Origin: Sphaerobacter sp.
Lineage (GTDB): Bacteria > Chloroflexota > Chloroflexia > Thermomicrobiales > Thermomicrobiaceae
Assembly: GCA_029961075.1 (NCBI GenBank)
Contig: JASBVL010000003.1
Coordinates: 1 to 39,218, forward strand
DNA length: 39,218 nucleotides
Direction: 5' to 3'
The position numbers and the translations under genes were made by a program. A model generated the notes under the pieces. The model was not told the DNA's origin and searched no databases. It worked only from the letters and a program-made list of their open reading frames with translations. This document shows, in pieces, positions 32,670-39,218 of this stretch. Numbering within the stretch: position 1 is the stretch's first letter; each line of letters starts with the position of its first letter.

Positions 32670-33623
32670 CTAGCGGCCCCGCTCGCGCCGGTTCAGCGCC
32701 AGCACACTCAGGAACTCGAAGATCACGTTGGCCGCGATCAGCGCGGTGATACCGTTCGGGTCGTGCGCCGGCAGCACCTCAACCAGATCCATCCCCACGA
32801 CGTCGATCCCCACCAGCCCGCGCACCAGCTCCTGCGCCTCGCGGCTGGTGAAGCCACCCACCTCGGGCGTGCCCGTGCCGGGCGCGAAGCTCGGGTCGAC
32901 GAAGTCGATGTCGAAGGTGAGGAAGACCGGACCGCTCCCGACCCGCTGCCGGATCGCCGCCAGCACCGCCGCCAGCCCCTCGCGGCGCACGTCGTCGGTG
33001 GTCCAGAGCTCGAACCCCAGGGCCCGCGACTGCGCCAGATCCTCCGGCCCGTAGAGCGAGCCCCGCATCCCCACCTGGATCGCCCGGGCGGTGTCGATCA
33101 GTCCCTCCTCCACCGCCCGCCGGAACGGCGTCCCGTGGTTGTACTTCCGCCCGAAGTATTCGTCCCAGGTGTCGGCGTGCGAGTCGAACTGGATGAAGCC
33201 CACCGGCCCGTAGCGGCGCGCCACGGCCCGCAGCTCGGCCAGCGTGATTGAGTGGTCGCCGCCGATGGCGATCGGGATCACGCCCGCCGCCAGGATCGGC
33301 GCCAGCCCCGCCTCCACGCGCGCGTAGGTGTCCTCGATGTAGCCCGGCACCGTCGGCAGGTCGCCGTAGTCCACCACCGAGAGGTGGTCGTAGACGTTGA
33401 CGTCCAGCGAGGGGTTGTAGAGGCGCAGCATGGCCGACATCTCGCGCACCGCGGCCGGACCGAACCGGGCGCCGGTGCGGTAGCTGGTCCCCGTATCGAA
33501 GGGGATCCCACAAACCGCCACATCGACGCCCGCCAGGTCCCGCACGTGCGGCAGCCGGGCGAAGGTGCGGATCCCGCTGAAGCGCGGGCTCTCGAACGCA
33601 TTGACGGGCGCGTAGCGACCCAC
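32670..33623 (-). CDS. speB: Agmatinase-type ureohydrolase
   Basis: A 317-residue ureohydrolase. The binuclear metal ligands are present: His124 (GGDHS), Asp147/His149/Asp151 (FDSHADTWDEY) and Asp238/Asp240 (TFDIDFVDP). NHGTPFRRAVEEGL after the second motif is typical of agmatinase, which yields putrescine and urea. Guanidinobutyrase and guanidine hydrolase are alternatives that cannot be excluded, especially with a DUF1989 gene next door. The start is the second of two nearby GTG codons, eight bases after AAAGGAG. It follows the KAS II gene by 25 bases. Confidence 0.88.
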   Translation of the reverse strand: MGRYAPVNAFESPRFSGIRTFARLPHVRDLAGVDVAVCGIPFDTGTSYRTGARFGPAAVREMSAMLRLYNPSLDVNVYDHLSVVDYGDLPTVPGYIEDTYARVEAGLAPILAAGVIPIAIGGDHSITLAELRAVARRYGPVGFIQFDSHADTWDEYFGRKYNHGTPFRRAVEEGLIDTARAIQVGMRGSLYGPEDLAQSRALGFELWTTDDVRREGLAAVLAAIRQRVGSGPVFLTFDIDFVDPSFAPGTGTPEVGGFTSREAQELVRGLVGIDVVGMDLVEVLPAHDPNGITALIAANVIFEFLSVLALNRRERGR

Positions 33624-33648
33624 CGGCACCGCTCCTTTCCGCTTCCCG

Positions 33649-34986
33649 CTACTCCGCCGGCTCGTAGCGGCGGAAGACGAGGCAGGCGTTCTGCCCGCCC
33701 AGGCCAAAGGAGTTCGAGAGCGCGACCCGGACCGTCGCGCGGCGCGCCGTGTTCGGCACGTAGTCGAGGTCGCACTCCGGGTCGGGCGTCTCATAGTTGA
33801 TGGTCGGGTGGATGAGCTGATCGCGGATGGTCAGCACCGTCGCCAGCGCCTCCATCGCCCCGGCCGCCCCCATCAGGTGGCCGATCATGGACTTGGCGGA
33901 GCTGACCGGCACCTGGGCGGCGCGCGGGCCGAGCGCCTGCTTGATCGCCAGCGTCTCGGCCCTGTCACCCAGCGGCGTGCCCGCGGCGTGGGCGTTGACG
34001 TAGTCCACCGCCTCCGGGGCGATGCCCGCATCGGCCAGCGCCGCCATGATCGCGCGGACCGCGCCCCGCCCCTCCGGGTCCGGGGCGATCGGGTGGTAGC
34101 CGTCGTTGCTGCTGCCGTAGCCCGCCACCTCGGCGTAGATCGTCGCGCCCCGCGCGAGCGCGTGCTCCTCGGACTCGAGCAGCAGCACCGCCGCCCCCTC
34201 GCCGATGACGAAGCCGTCCCGGTCCGCGTCGAACGGCCGGCTGGCCCGCTCCGGCTCGTCGTTGCGCGTCGAGGCCGCCCGCTGCACCGCGAAGCTGGCG
34301 ACGAAGAGGGGGAAGACGGCGTGCTCCGTCCCGCCCGCCAGGGCCACCTCGGCCAGCCCCTGGCGGATCACATGCGCCGCTTCCCCGATCGCCTGCGCCC
34401 CGGTGGCGCACGCGGTCGACACCGTCAGGCTCGGGCCGAGCAGGCGAAACGTCTGGGCGATGTGGTACGCGGGCAGGTTGTGCGGGAAGGTCGTCATGAA
34501 GAAGGGCGACACGCGCATCAGGCCACGGCGCTGCGCCAGCTCCTGGGTCTCCAGGATGGTCGCCATCCCCCCGGCGCCGGTGCCCATGATGACCGCCCCC
34601 GCGCCGGGGTCGATCGACCCCGGCTCGAGCCGCCCATCCTGCAGGGCCATCCCCGCCGCCGCCACCGCGAACTGAGCGAAGCGCGCCATCTGCCGCGCCG
34701 TCTTGGCGTCGACCCAGTCGCCGATGCTGAACCCGCGCACCTCCCCCGCGATCTGCACCGGGAGCTCGCTCGGATCGAAGCCCTCGATGCGGCGGATGCC
34801 CGAGCGGCCTTCGATCAGGCCCTGCCAGGTCTCCGCGGCGGTCAGGCCCAGCGGCGAGACCGCGCCGACGCCGGTGACCACGACGCGGCGCCCGGCCACG
34901 GGCGCGTCGTCCCGCAGTTTTCGTCCGCACCAGGGACAATACTTGGCAGCGAGGGGCGTGGGCGTTTGGCAACTCGGACAGCGCAC
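33649..34986 (-). CDS. fabF: Beta-ketoacyl-ACP synthase II with an N-terminal zinc ribbon
   Basis: A 445-residue protein. Residues 1-25 form a zinc-ribbon (Cys3, Cys6, Cys17, Cys20: CPSC and CPWC), an addition most KAS II enzymes lack. From about residue 30 the thiolase-fold condensing enzyme begins (VVVTGVGAVSPLG). The catalytic triad is Cys193 (STACATG), His333 (NAHAAGTPLGD) and His370 (KSMIGH); the loop after His333 differs from the usual NAHGTST. It extends malonyl-ACP chains in fatty acid synthesis. The GTG start is fixed by AGGAGG seven bases upstream, which places the zinc ribbon inside the gene. The downstream speB-type gene is 25 bases away. Confidence 0.9.
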   Translation of the reverse strand: MRCPSCQTPTPLAAKYCPWCGRKLRDDAPVAGRRVVVTGVGAVSPLGLTAAETWQGLIEGRSGIRRIEGFDPSELPVQIAGEVRGFSIGDWVDAKTARQMARFAQFAVAAAGMALQDGRLEPGSIDPGAGAVIMGTGAGGMATILETQELAQRRGLMRVSPFFMTTFPHNLPAYHIAQTFRLLGPSLTVSTACATGAQAIGEAAHVIRQGLAEVALAGGTEHAVFPLFVASFAVQRAASTRNDEPERASRPFDADRDGFVIGEGAAVLLLESEEHALARGATIYAEVAGYGSSNDGYHPIAPDPEGRGAVRAIMAALADAGIAPEAVDYVNAHAAGTPLGDRAETLAIKQALGPRAAQVPVSSAKSMIGHLMGAAGAMEALATVLTIRDQLIHPTINYETPDPECDLDYVPNTARRATVRVALSNSFGLGGQNACLVFRRYEPAE

Positions 34987-35280
34987 CGGGATCCTCCTGG
35001 TGTGCGGTTTGGCCTCTCGGCCGGCCGCGATTGACTGGTCGCGTCGCTCCGGGGCCGCGCGGCCAGCGGCGCGGTCGACCCCCACGCCGTTCGCTGCGCG
35101 GCATGTGTGGCAGATCGTACCAGATGCGCGGGCGGTTCGAGGAGTCAGGGCACCCGCACCCGACGGCGCTGCACGACTGACACCGGACACCGTGGCTGAA
35201 CGGGGCACCCCGGCCAAGGGAGCCAACGCCCCCCGCCCGCTGGCCCACGCGGGGTGGGGACGCGGCGGGTGCTGGCCGCG
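34987..35280. other. 294-base gap between mrp and the KAS II gene
   Basis: No gene is supported here. A possible extended -10 for the KAS II gene, TGGTACGAT, lies on the - strand at 35114-35122, about 130 bases upstream of the start; the -35 is not clear. Confidence 0.4.
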
Positions 35281-36378
35281 CTAGGTGGTCGGCCGGAGCA
35301 TGATGCGTGGCCGGCGCGGCTTGCGCACCGCCTCGACCGCCAGCCGGGCCGCGGCCTGGCGCGCCGCGTCACGGAAGGCGACCGCCGGCGGGGAGTCGGG
35401 CTCCGCCACCACGATCGGGAAGCCGATATCGCCGCCCTGCCGGATCGAGCCCTCCAGCGGGATCTGCCCCAACAGCGGGACGCCGTGGCGCGTCGCCGTC
35501 CGCTCGCCGCCGCCGAAGCCGAAGATCTCGGAGCGCTCCCCACAGTGCGGGCAGACGAAGTAGCTCATGTTCTCGACGATGCCGAGGATGGTCGCCTTCA
35601 CCTCGCGGAACATGGCCAGCCCCTTGACCGCGTCCGCCAGCGCGACGTCCTGCGGGGTTGTCACGATTACCGCACCGGAGAGCGGGATGCGCTGCACCAG
35701 CGTGAGCTGCACGTCGCCGGTGCCGGGCGGGAGGTCGATCACCAGGTAGTCCAGCTCGCCCCAGTCGACATCGTTGAGGAACTGGGTGATGAGCTGGGAG
35801 ACGAGCGGGCCGCGCCAGATCAGGGGCTTCTCGGGGTCCAGGATGAACCCGACCGACATGACCTTCACGCCGTAGGCCTCCAGCGGGACGATCTTCCCGT
35901 CCCGCATCGAAGGCCGGTGCGTCACGCCGAGCATGAGGGGCAGGCTGGGGCCGTAGACGTCGGCGTCGAGCAGGCCCACCGCGGCGCCGTCCTGCGCCAG
36001 CGCGATGGCCAGGTTGACCGCGACCGTCGACTTGCCGACGCCTCCCTTGCCGCTCGCCACCGCGATGGTGTTCTTCACGCCCGGCAGCGGCTCACGATCG
36101 GGCATGCCGGACCCGGCCGCCCGCACCCGGGACGAGAAGGTCACGGCCACCTCCGCCACCCCCGGCAGGCCCATGACCGCCTGGCGGACGTCGGACTCGA
36201 TGCGGCTGCGGAGGGGGCAGGCCGGCGTGGTCAACTCGACGTGGACCGAGACCCGCGCCTGATCGATCGTGACGTCCTTGATCATCCCCAACTCGACCAG
36301 GCTCCGCCCGATCTCGGGATCCTTGACGGGCCGCAGGGCATCGAGCACCTGCTCACGGGTCAAGTGTGTGTCCAGCAT
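35281..36378 (-). CDS. mrp: Mrp/NBP35-type ATP-binding Fe-S carrier
   Basis: A 365-residue P-loop ATPase. Residues 1-85 form a MIP18/DUF59 domain (VKDPEIGRSLVELGMIKDV). The deviant Walker A SGKGGVGKST (109-118) and the paired GLLDADVYGPSLP mark the Mrp/MinD group. The cluster-bridging CxxC is CPHC (276-279). It should hold and deliver a labile 4Fe-4S cluster to apo-proteins in the cytoplasm. The ATG has GAGGGG upstream, and its own extended -10 lies about 90 bases away. Confidence 0.94.
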   Translation of the reverse strand: MLDTHLTREQVLDALRPVKDPEIGRSLVELGMIKDVTIDQARVSVHVELTTPACPLRSRIESDVRQAVMGLPGVAEVAVTFSSRVRAAGSGMPDREPLPGVKNTIAVASGKGGVGKSTVAVNLAIALAQDGAAVGLLDADVYGPSLPLMLGVTHRPSMRDGKIVPLEAYGVKVMSVGFILDPEKPLIWRGPLVSQLITQFLNDVDWGELDYLVIDLPPGTGDVQLTLVQRIPLSGAVIVTTPQDVALADAVKGLAMFREVKATILGIVENMSYFVCPHCGERSEIFGFGGGERTATRHGVPLLGQIPLEGSIRQGGDIGFPIVVAEPDSPPAVAFRDAARQAAARLAVEAVRKPRRPRIMLRPTT

Positions 36379-36468
36379 CGCGACCCCTCACTTCCACATC
36401 GGCGGCACGGCGCGCTCCGGCGGCCAGCGGCGGCCGCGCCAACCCCTGGCCCCACATTTCTCAACCTA

Positions 36469-36477
36469 ACTGTAGCA
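36469..36477 (-). promoter_or_regulatory. Extended -10 promoter of mrp
   Basis: TGCTACAGT on the - strand, about 90 bases upstream of the mrp ATG and inside a short AT-rich island. Confidence 0.5.
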
Positions 36478-36527
36478 TAACTGGGCCCGCCCCGCTGCCC
36501 ACCGCGACGCGAGCCGCGGCGCGCCTG

Positions 36528-36728
36528 CTACTCCTCCGGCTCGATCGGCACAAGCACCCAGAGGATCGCGTAGGGCACCAGCCCCGGCAGCCCGCCGGGC
36601 AGCAGGAGGAGGAGCCACAGCGTCCGCATCAGCCACACGGGCACGCCGAAGCGCTCGGCCAGCCCGCCAGCGACACCGGCGATCATCCGGTGCTTGCGCG
36701 ATCGGTACAGCCCACGGGAACTTGCCAT
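36528..36728 (-). CDS. PspC-domain membrane protein
   Basis: A 66-residue protein with the PspC pattern: RGLYRSRKHRMIAGVAGGLA, followed by GVPVWLMRTLWLLLLL and a second hydrophobic run ending WVLVPIEPEE. PspC domains are small membrane modules linked to envelope-stress responses, though most single-domain copies are uncharacterised. The ATG at 36728 is chosen for the family start and the GAGGGG nine bases upstream; a longer frame reaching 37067 is not supported. It is probably transcribed alone. Confidence 0.85.
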   Translation of the reverse strand: MASSRGLYRSRKHRMIAGVAGGLAERFGVPVWLMRTLWLLLLLPGGLPGLVPYAILWVLVPIEPEE

Positions 36729-36801
36729 TCTGACGCCCCTCTCCACCGCCGGTGGCACCCTCGCCTCCGACCGCGAACGCGCGCCAGCGGTCTGTGTGGC
36801 A

Positions 36802-36807
36802 ATCATA
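36802..36807 (-). promoter_or_regulatory. -10 candidate of the PspC gene
   Basis: TATGAT on the - strand in a locally AT-rich stretch, 74 bases before the ATG. No good -35 at standard spacing. Confidence 0.4.
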
Positions 36808-36846
36808 ACCTGTTCGGCACACCCGGCGTCGGCGCGAGAGGTGGTC

Positions 36847-36887
36847 AGGGCCTGCTCCACGTTTCCGTGCGGGGACGAGCAGGCCCT
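36847..36887. other. Strong hairpin with an inner GAAA-capped stem
   Basis: AGGGCCTGCTC (36847-36857) and GAGCAGGCCCT (36877-36887) form a perfect 11-bp stem. Inside, CACG and CGTG make a second stem whose loop reads GAAA on the - strand, with a 7-base bulge on one side. On the + strand a further imperfect stem (GGTCG 36890-36894 with CGACC 36926-36930) follows before the candidate small ORF. It looks like structured RNA, strand not settled. Confidence 0.45.
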
Positions 36888-36953
36888 TCGGTCGTGGGGA
36901 GCGGGCCGAGAGCCGGTGGCTGCTCCGACCCCGGAGGGGAACAGGAGGAACGG

Positions 36954-37187
36954 ATGGCGAGGAAAGTGCCCATCCGGAGCGGTGAGGTCCGCCGAGGTCG
37001 CCCCCGCACCACCAGCGGGGCCGTGCTCGGTTCCGGTCCGCCGACGGGCAGCCTGGCCCGGAATCAATACCCCTGGCCGGAACTCGGCATCCGCGTGCGG
37101 CGTGCCTCACCGTCACCTCTCACCATTAATCTAGAGGAAACCCGCACACCTGCCCACCTGTCTTTGGGACTGGACGATCACCAATGA
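36954..37187 (+). CDS. Candidate small protein, 77 aa (tentative)
   Basis: An ATG five bases after AGGAGG opens a 77-codon frame. The product is basic and proline-rich (MARKVPIRSGEVRRGRPR at its start) with no recognisable domain, membrane segment or cysteine. In favour: a strong ribosome site and a structured upstream region. Against: the third-position GC is lower than in neighbouring genes, particularly in the last 30 codons, and the frame runs into inverted repeats. It fills most of an otherwise empty 470-base gap between the PspC and NnrS-like genes. Real or chance is about even. Confidence 0.3.
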   Translation: MARKVPIRSGEVRRGRPRTTSGAVLGSGPPTGSLARNQYPWPELGIRVRRASPSPLTINLEETRTPAHLSLGLDDHQ

Positions 37188-37220
37188 TTGGACAGGTGGA
37201 TCACTGTCCATTTGGACAGT
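37154..37220. repeat. Two inverted repeats at the end of the NnrS-like gene
   Basis: CCACCTGTC (37154-37162) pairs with GACAGGTGG (37191-37199), 9 of 9. Next to it ACTGTCC (37203-37209) pairs with GGACAGT (37214-37220) around ATTT. Both share the TTGGACAG string (37188-37195 and 37212-37219). The second lies over the last codons of the NnrS-like gene. They may form its terminator or be protein-binding sites. Confidence 0.5.
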
Positions 37221-38532
37221 ATCGGCGCGGGGCCGGCCCCGCGCGCGGCGGGCCCGTCAGGTTGACGGCGAACAGCCCCACCGCCACCAGCCCCGCCACC
37301 CCCGCGACCGCACCCAGCGCCGCGACGTCCCGGCCGGTCACGCTGGTGCCGACCCGCAGCAGCGCCGCCAGGTTGCCGAGCACGAGCGTGGCCCACGCCA
37401 GCGCCGCGCGCCGCAGCCGCCGCTGGGCAAAGCCCGGGATCATGTGGGCGCCGACCCCGAAGATCAGCAGCGTCGCGAAGCCCGCCCCCACCGCGTGCCA
37501 CTCGCTGTCCGGCGGGATGGCCGGCACGCCCACGCCAAGCTGGCGGAGCCCCGTCAGCCCGCTCATCCCGGCCGCCACCGCCAGCCAGGCATAGGCGCTC
37601 AGCACCAGGAGCTGGAGGGGGTCGCGCAGCCAGTGGACCGGCCGCCGCGGCAGCGGCCGGCGCTCGCCCCACACCCGCAGCGCCACGATCAGCACCACGA
37701 GCGCCGCGCCCCGCAGCACGCGCCCCAGCCCCGCCAGCGCCAGGTCGCCCGGCACCTGCAGCGCCAGCCCACCCAGGATCCCCGCCACACCCAGCGTCAC
37801 CAGCCGCGTCCGGGCCAGGTGCGTCTGGAAGTAGAGCGGAAAGGTGCGGGCGGTCATGGCCGCGGCGACCGGGAGCAGGAACGCGTAGAGCTCGAGCTGG
37901 ACGATGGCGCGATCCCGGGCCGGCGCCACGACCCCGAGGCCGCGCGCCGCGTCGAGCAGCCCCCAGGCGCTCAGCGCGCTCGCGCCCCAGAGCGAGCCGA
38001 AGGCGACCGGGAAGAGCGGCAACACGGATCGGACCGCACCCCGCTTGCGCGGCGGCGGTGGACCGACCAGCGTCGCGAGCAGCATCCCCACGGCGAGCGT
38101 GACCCCGCCGAGGGTGATCCCGGCCGCCGCGAGCAGCCCGCCGCGGGGCCACGCCCCACCGCGCTCCGCCGCGACGAGCGGCTGGCAGAGCGCGCGCAGC
38201 ACCAGCCCGGCGACGATGAGCCCGAGGGCCACCGGCGCGAGACGCGCCCCGCGCAGCGGCGCCCCCACCAGGCGCGGCAGGAAGTGCAGCGCGACCCCCA
38301 GCACCATGAGCCCGACCCAGCCGAGCATCTGCACCTGCCCATGGACCTGCCCGGCCGCCACCCACCACCGCCCGGGCGTGACCCCGAGCCAGCGCGCGGC
38401 GAGGAGCGCGCCCCCGGCGGCGAACCCGCCCGTCAGCGCCAGCGCGATGGCCGCCACCACGAACGGCCGCCACACCGCGCCCGGTGGGCGCGCCTGGTCG
38501 CCTGCTCCGGCCTTGGGTCGATCCACCACCAC
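37201..38532 (-). CDS. NnrS / oxidase-subunit-I-like multi-pass membrane protein
   Basis: A 443-residue protein with about 12 membrane helices. Helix-borne histidines stand in HGQVQMLGWVGLMVLGVALHFLP and EWHAVGAGFATLLIFGVGAHMIP, the pattern of the NnrS family and of haem-copper oxidase subunit I-like proteins that bind haem or copper. NnrS proteins are linked to nitric oxide stress and denitrification; the exact role here is inference. The GTG at 38532 is chosen for GAGGGG seven bases upstream; the ATG 24 bases earlier has no such site. It follows the DUF2249 gene, which often accompanies this family, across a 257-base gap holding a long palindrome. Confidence 0.75.
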   Translation of the reverse strand: MVVDRPKAGAGDQARPPGAVWRPFVVAAIALALTGGFAAGGALLAARWLGVTPGRWWVAAGQVHGQVQMLGWVGLMVLGVALHFLPRLVGAPLRGARLAPVALGLIVAGLVLRALCQPLVAAERGGAWPRGGLLAAAGITLGGVTLAVGMLLATLVGPPPPRKRGAVRSVLPLFPVAFGSLWGASALSAWGLLDAARGLGVVAPARDRAIVQLELYAFLLPVAAAMTARTFPLYFQTHLARTRLVTLGVAGILGGLALQVPGDLALAGLGRVLRGAALVVLIVALRVWGERRPLPRRPVHWLRDPLQLLVLSAYAWLAVAAGMSGLTGLRQLGVGVPAIPPDSEWHAVGAGFATLLIFGVGAHMIPGFAQRRLRRAALAWATLVLGNLAALLRVGTSVTGRDVAALGAVAGVAGLVAVGLFAVNLTGPPRAGPAPRRYCPNGQ

Positions 38533-38692
38533 GCGTCGCCCCTCTCGCCCGTCCATCCGCGGCCGGCCGATCTGCCGCGTGCCGTCCTTCTACCACAGGC
38601 GTCACCGGCGCGCCGACCGACCCGCCTTCGGGGGCCACGCCGGCCCCCTCCCCTGTCGCCACCCATTCCCCGAAACGGCGCCCCTATGGGGA

Positions 38693-38720
38693 CACCCCGC
38701 GCGACCGGTCGCGCGGGGTG
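38693..38720. repeat. Perfect 28-base palindrome
   Basis: Two 14-base arms (CACCCCGCGCGACC and its complement) meet with no spacer. After one bulged A the pairing extends by GGGG/CCCC, and an outer CGAAACGG (38671-38678) matches CCGTTTCG (38723-38730). It lies between the DUF2249 and NnrS-like genes and could be a terminator, a cruciform or a repetitive palindromic element. Confidence 0.6.
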
Positions 38721-38789
38721 CCCCGTTTCGAGAGTGAGCACGGAGAGCGACGGCCGCGGCGCGATCGGGGCCTGCGCCGCGACACGGCA

Positions 38790-39038
38790 TCACCCGCCCA
38801 GCTTGGTGATCCGGACCTGCCACACCTCCGGCCCGGATTCGACGTACTCCCAGCCCGCCTGGCCGGGATACTCCGCCATCAGCTGGTAGTACAGCGGCTT
38901 CGGATCGTGGTCGTTGATCAGGCGCATGCACTCGCCCGGCACCAGCTCCGCGAACCGCTGGAAGATGAGCGGATGGCGCTCCCGCGGCGCCAGCTCGCGC
39001 ACGTCCAGCGTCACCGACTCCGGCGTCTCATGCGTCAC
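38790..39038 (-). CDS. DUF2249 domain protein
   Basis: An 82-residue protein that matches DUF2249 end to end: LDVRELAPRERHPLIFQRF, PGECMRLINDHDPKPLYYQ and GWEYVESGPEVWQVRI. The fold is TusA-like, and these domains are often encoded beside NnrS, hemerythrin or nitrogen-oxide genes; the biochemical role is not established. It is small and cytoplasmic. The GTG start overlaps the TGA of the upstream membrane-protein gene as GTGA, with GGAG seven bases before it. Confidence 0.88.
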   Translation of the reverse strand: MTHETPESVTLDVRELAPRERHPLIFQRFAELVPGECMRLINDHDPKPLYYQLMAEYPGQAGWEYVESGPEVWQVRITKLGG

Positions 39039-39218
39039 GTCATCACTCCGTCCTGTCTCGCGCCGGCCTGCGACGGCCGACCACCCACGCGACGAGTCCG
39101 ACCGAGCGGGATCGGGAGCGCGTGCCCCGCGATCCCGCCCAGGTTGATCAGGAAGCAGCCCAGCTCCGCGGCGAGCGCCGCTCCGGCGATGCGACCCAGC
39201 GGCGCGCAGCCGAGCGGA
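39035..39218 (-). CDS. C-terminal end of a membrane protein (partial)
   Basis: An open frame enters from the right edge and ends in TGA within the GTGA that starts the DUF2249 gene. The 60 visible residues contain one hydrophobic, glycine-rich segment (IAGAALAAELGCFLINLGGI, then AGHALPIPLG) and a basic tail (GRTRRVGGRPSQAGARQDGVMT). This looks like the last helix and cytoplasmic tail of a multi-pass protein. The four-base overlap places it in the DUF2249 operon. The family cannot be named from this piece. Confidence 0.55.
   Translation of the reverse strand, partial: PLGCAPLGRIAGAALAAELGCFLINLGGIAGHALPIPLGRTRRVGGRPSQAGARQDGVMT

Noticed and set aside
35128..35160. GGTTCGAG string resembling a tRNA T-loop
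   Set aside because: The flanking bases do not form a T-stem and no anticodon or acceptor arm can be drawn.
36847..36887. Hairpin considered as the small SRP RNA (GGAA-type loop near GAGCAG)
   Set aside because: The asymmetric loop of SRP domain IV is missing; GAGCAG is fully paired here and the flanking helix is too short.
36958..36968. GAGGAAAGT, resembling the conserved start of RNase P RNA
   Set aside because: The rest of the RNase P core is absent and the next bases do not fit; it falls in the first codons of the candidate small ORF.

Overview
The window is about 39 kb of very GC-rich bacterial chromosome with densely packed genes on both strands and many GTG or TTG starts. Several neighbouring genes share GTGA stop/start overlaps. 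The gene content and the high-GC, non-actinobacterial look of the proteins fit the Chloroflexota, perhaps a Sphaerobacter- or Thermomicrobium-like organism. That placement is inference; no rRNA is present to confirm it. I see no prophage, insertion sequence, CRISPR array or tRNA, so this is mostly core and metabolic chromosome.

Layout. (1) 1-3864, + strand: the 3' part of a metallo-beta-lactamase/double-rhodanese sulfur enzyme, an MFS transporter and a class A beta-lactamase-like serine hydrolase. (2) 3970-11593, - strand: a DUF1015 protein coupled by a 4-nt overlap to an APH-type kinase, then mutS; further upstream a gamma-glutamyltransferase and an unrecognised 127-aa protein. (3) 11973-15833, - strand: a three-gene overlapping glycosyltransferase operon including a fusion of two GT2 enzymes. 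(4) 15986-18649, + strand: a membrane NERD-like protein, holB and a PSP1/RicT-type protein. (5) 18833-24661, - strand: a PLP dehydratase, a large TPR protein and a degenerate PP2C domain fused through the membrane to a predicted beta-propeller.

(6) 24826-28747, + strand: pyrF, then a thiamine-pyrimidine uptake operon (thiZ, thiX, thiY) behind a complete control unit: sigma70-type promoter, TPP riboswitch and an intrinsic terminator whose 5' arm can pair with the aptamer. (7) 28757-31992: a small membrane protein, rpsU with a full-length Shine-Dalgarno, citrate synthase, and divergently a small HTH protein that resembles the N-terminal domain of HTH-citrate synthase fusions; then a lone receiver protein and an overlapping orphan. 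(8) 32004-36728, - strand: mrp, a KAS II carrying an N-terminal zinc ribbon, an agmatinase-type ureohydrolase, a DUF1989 protein, and a PspC-domain protein. (9) 36729-39218: an inverted-repeat-rich intergenic region with a candidate small ORF, then a - strand group of an NnrS-like multi-pass membrane protein, a DUF2249 protein and the end of another membrane protein.

Promoters. At least seven promoters in front of unrelated genes share the extended -10 form TGCTAnnnT, which looks like the housekeeping promoter signature of this organism. The most distinctive items are the readable TPP riboswitch switch, the pseudophosphatase-propeller protein with a GTAC cluster at its promoter, the split HTH/citrate synthase pair, the zinc-ribbon KAS II, and the DUF1015-kinase pair.
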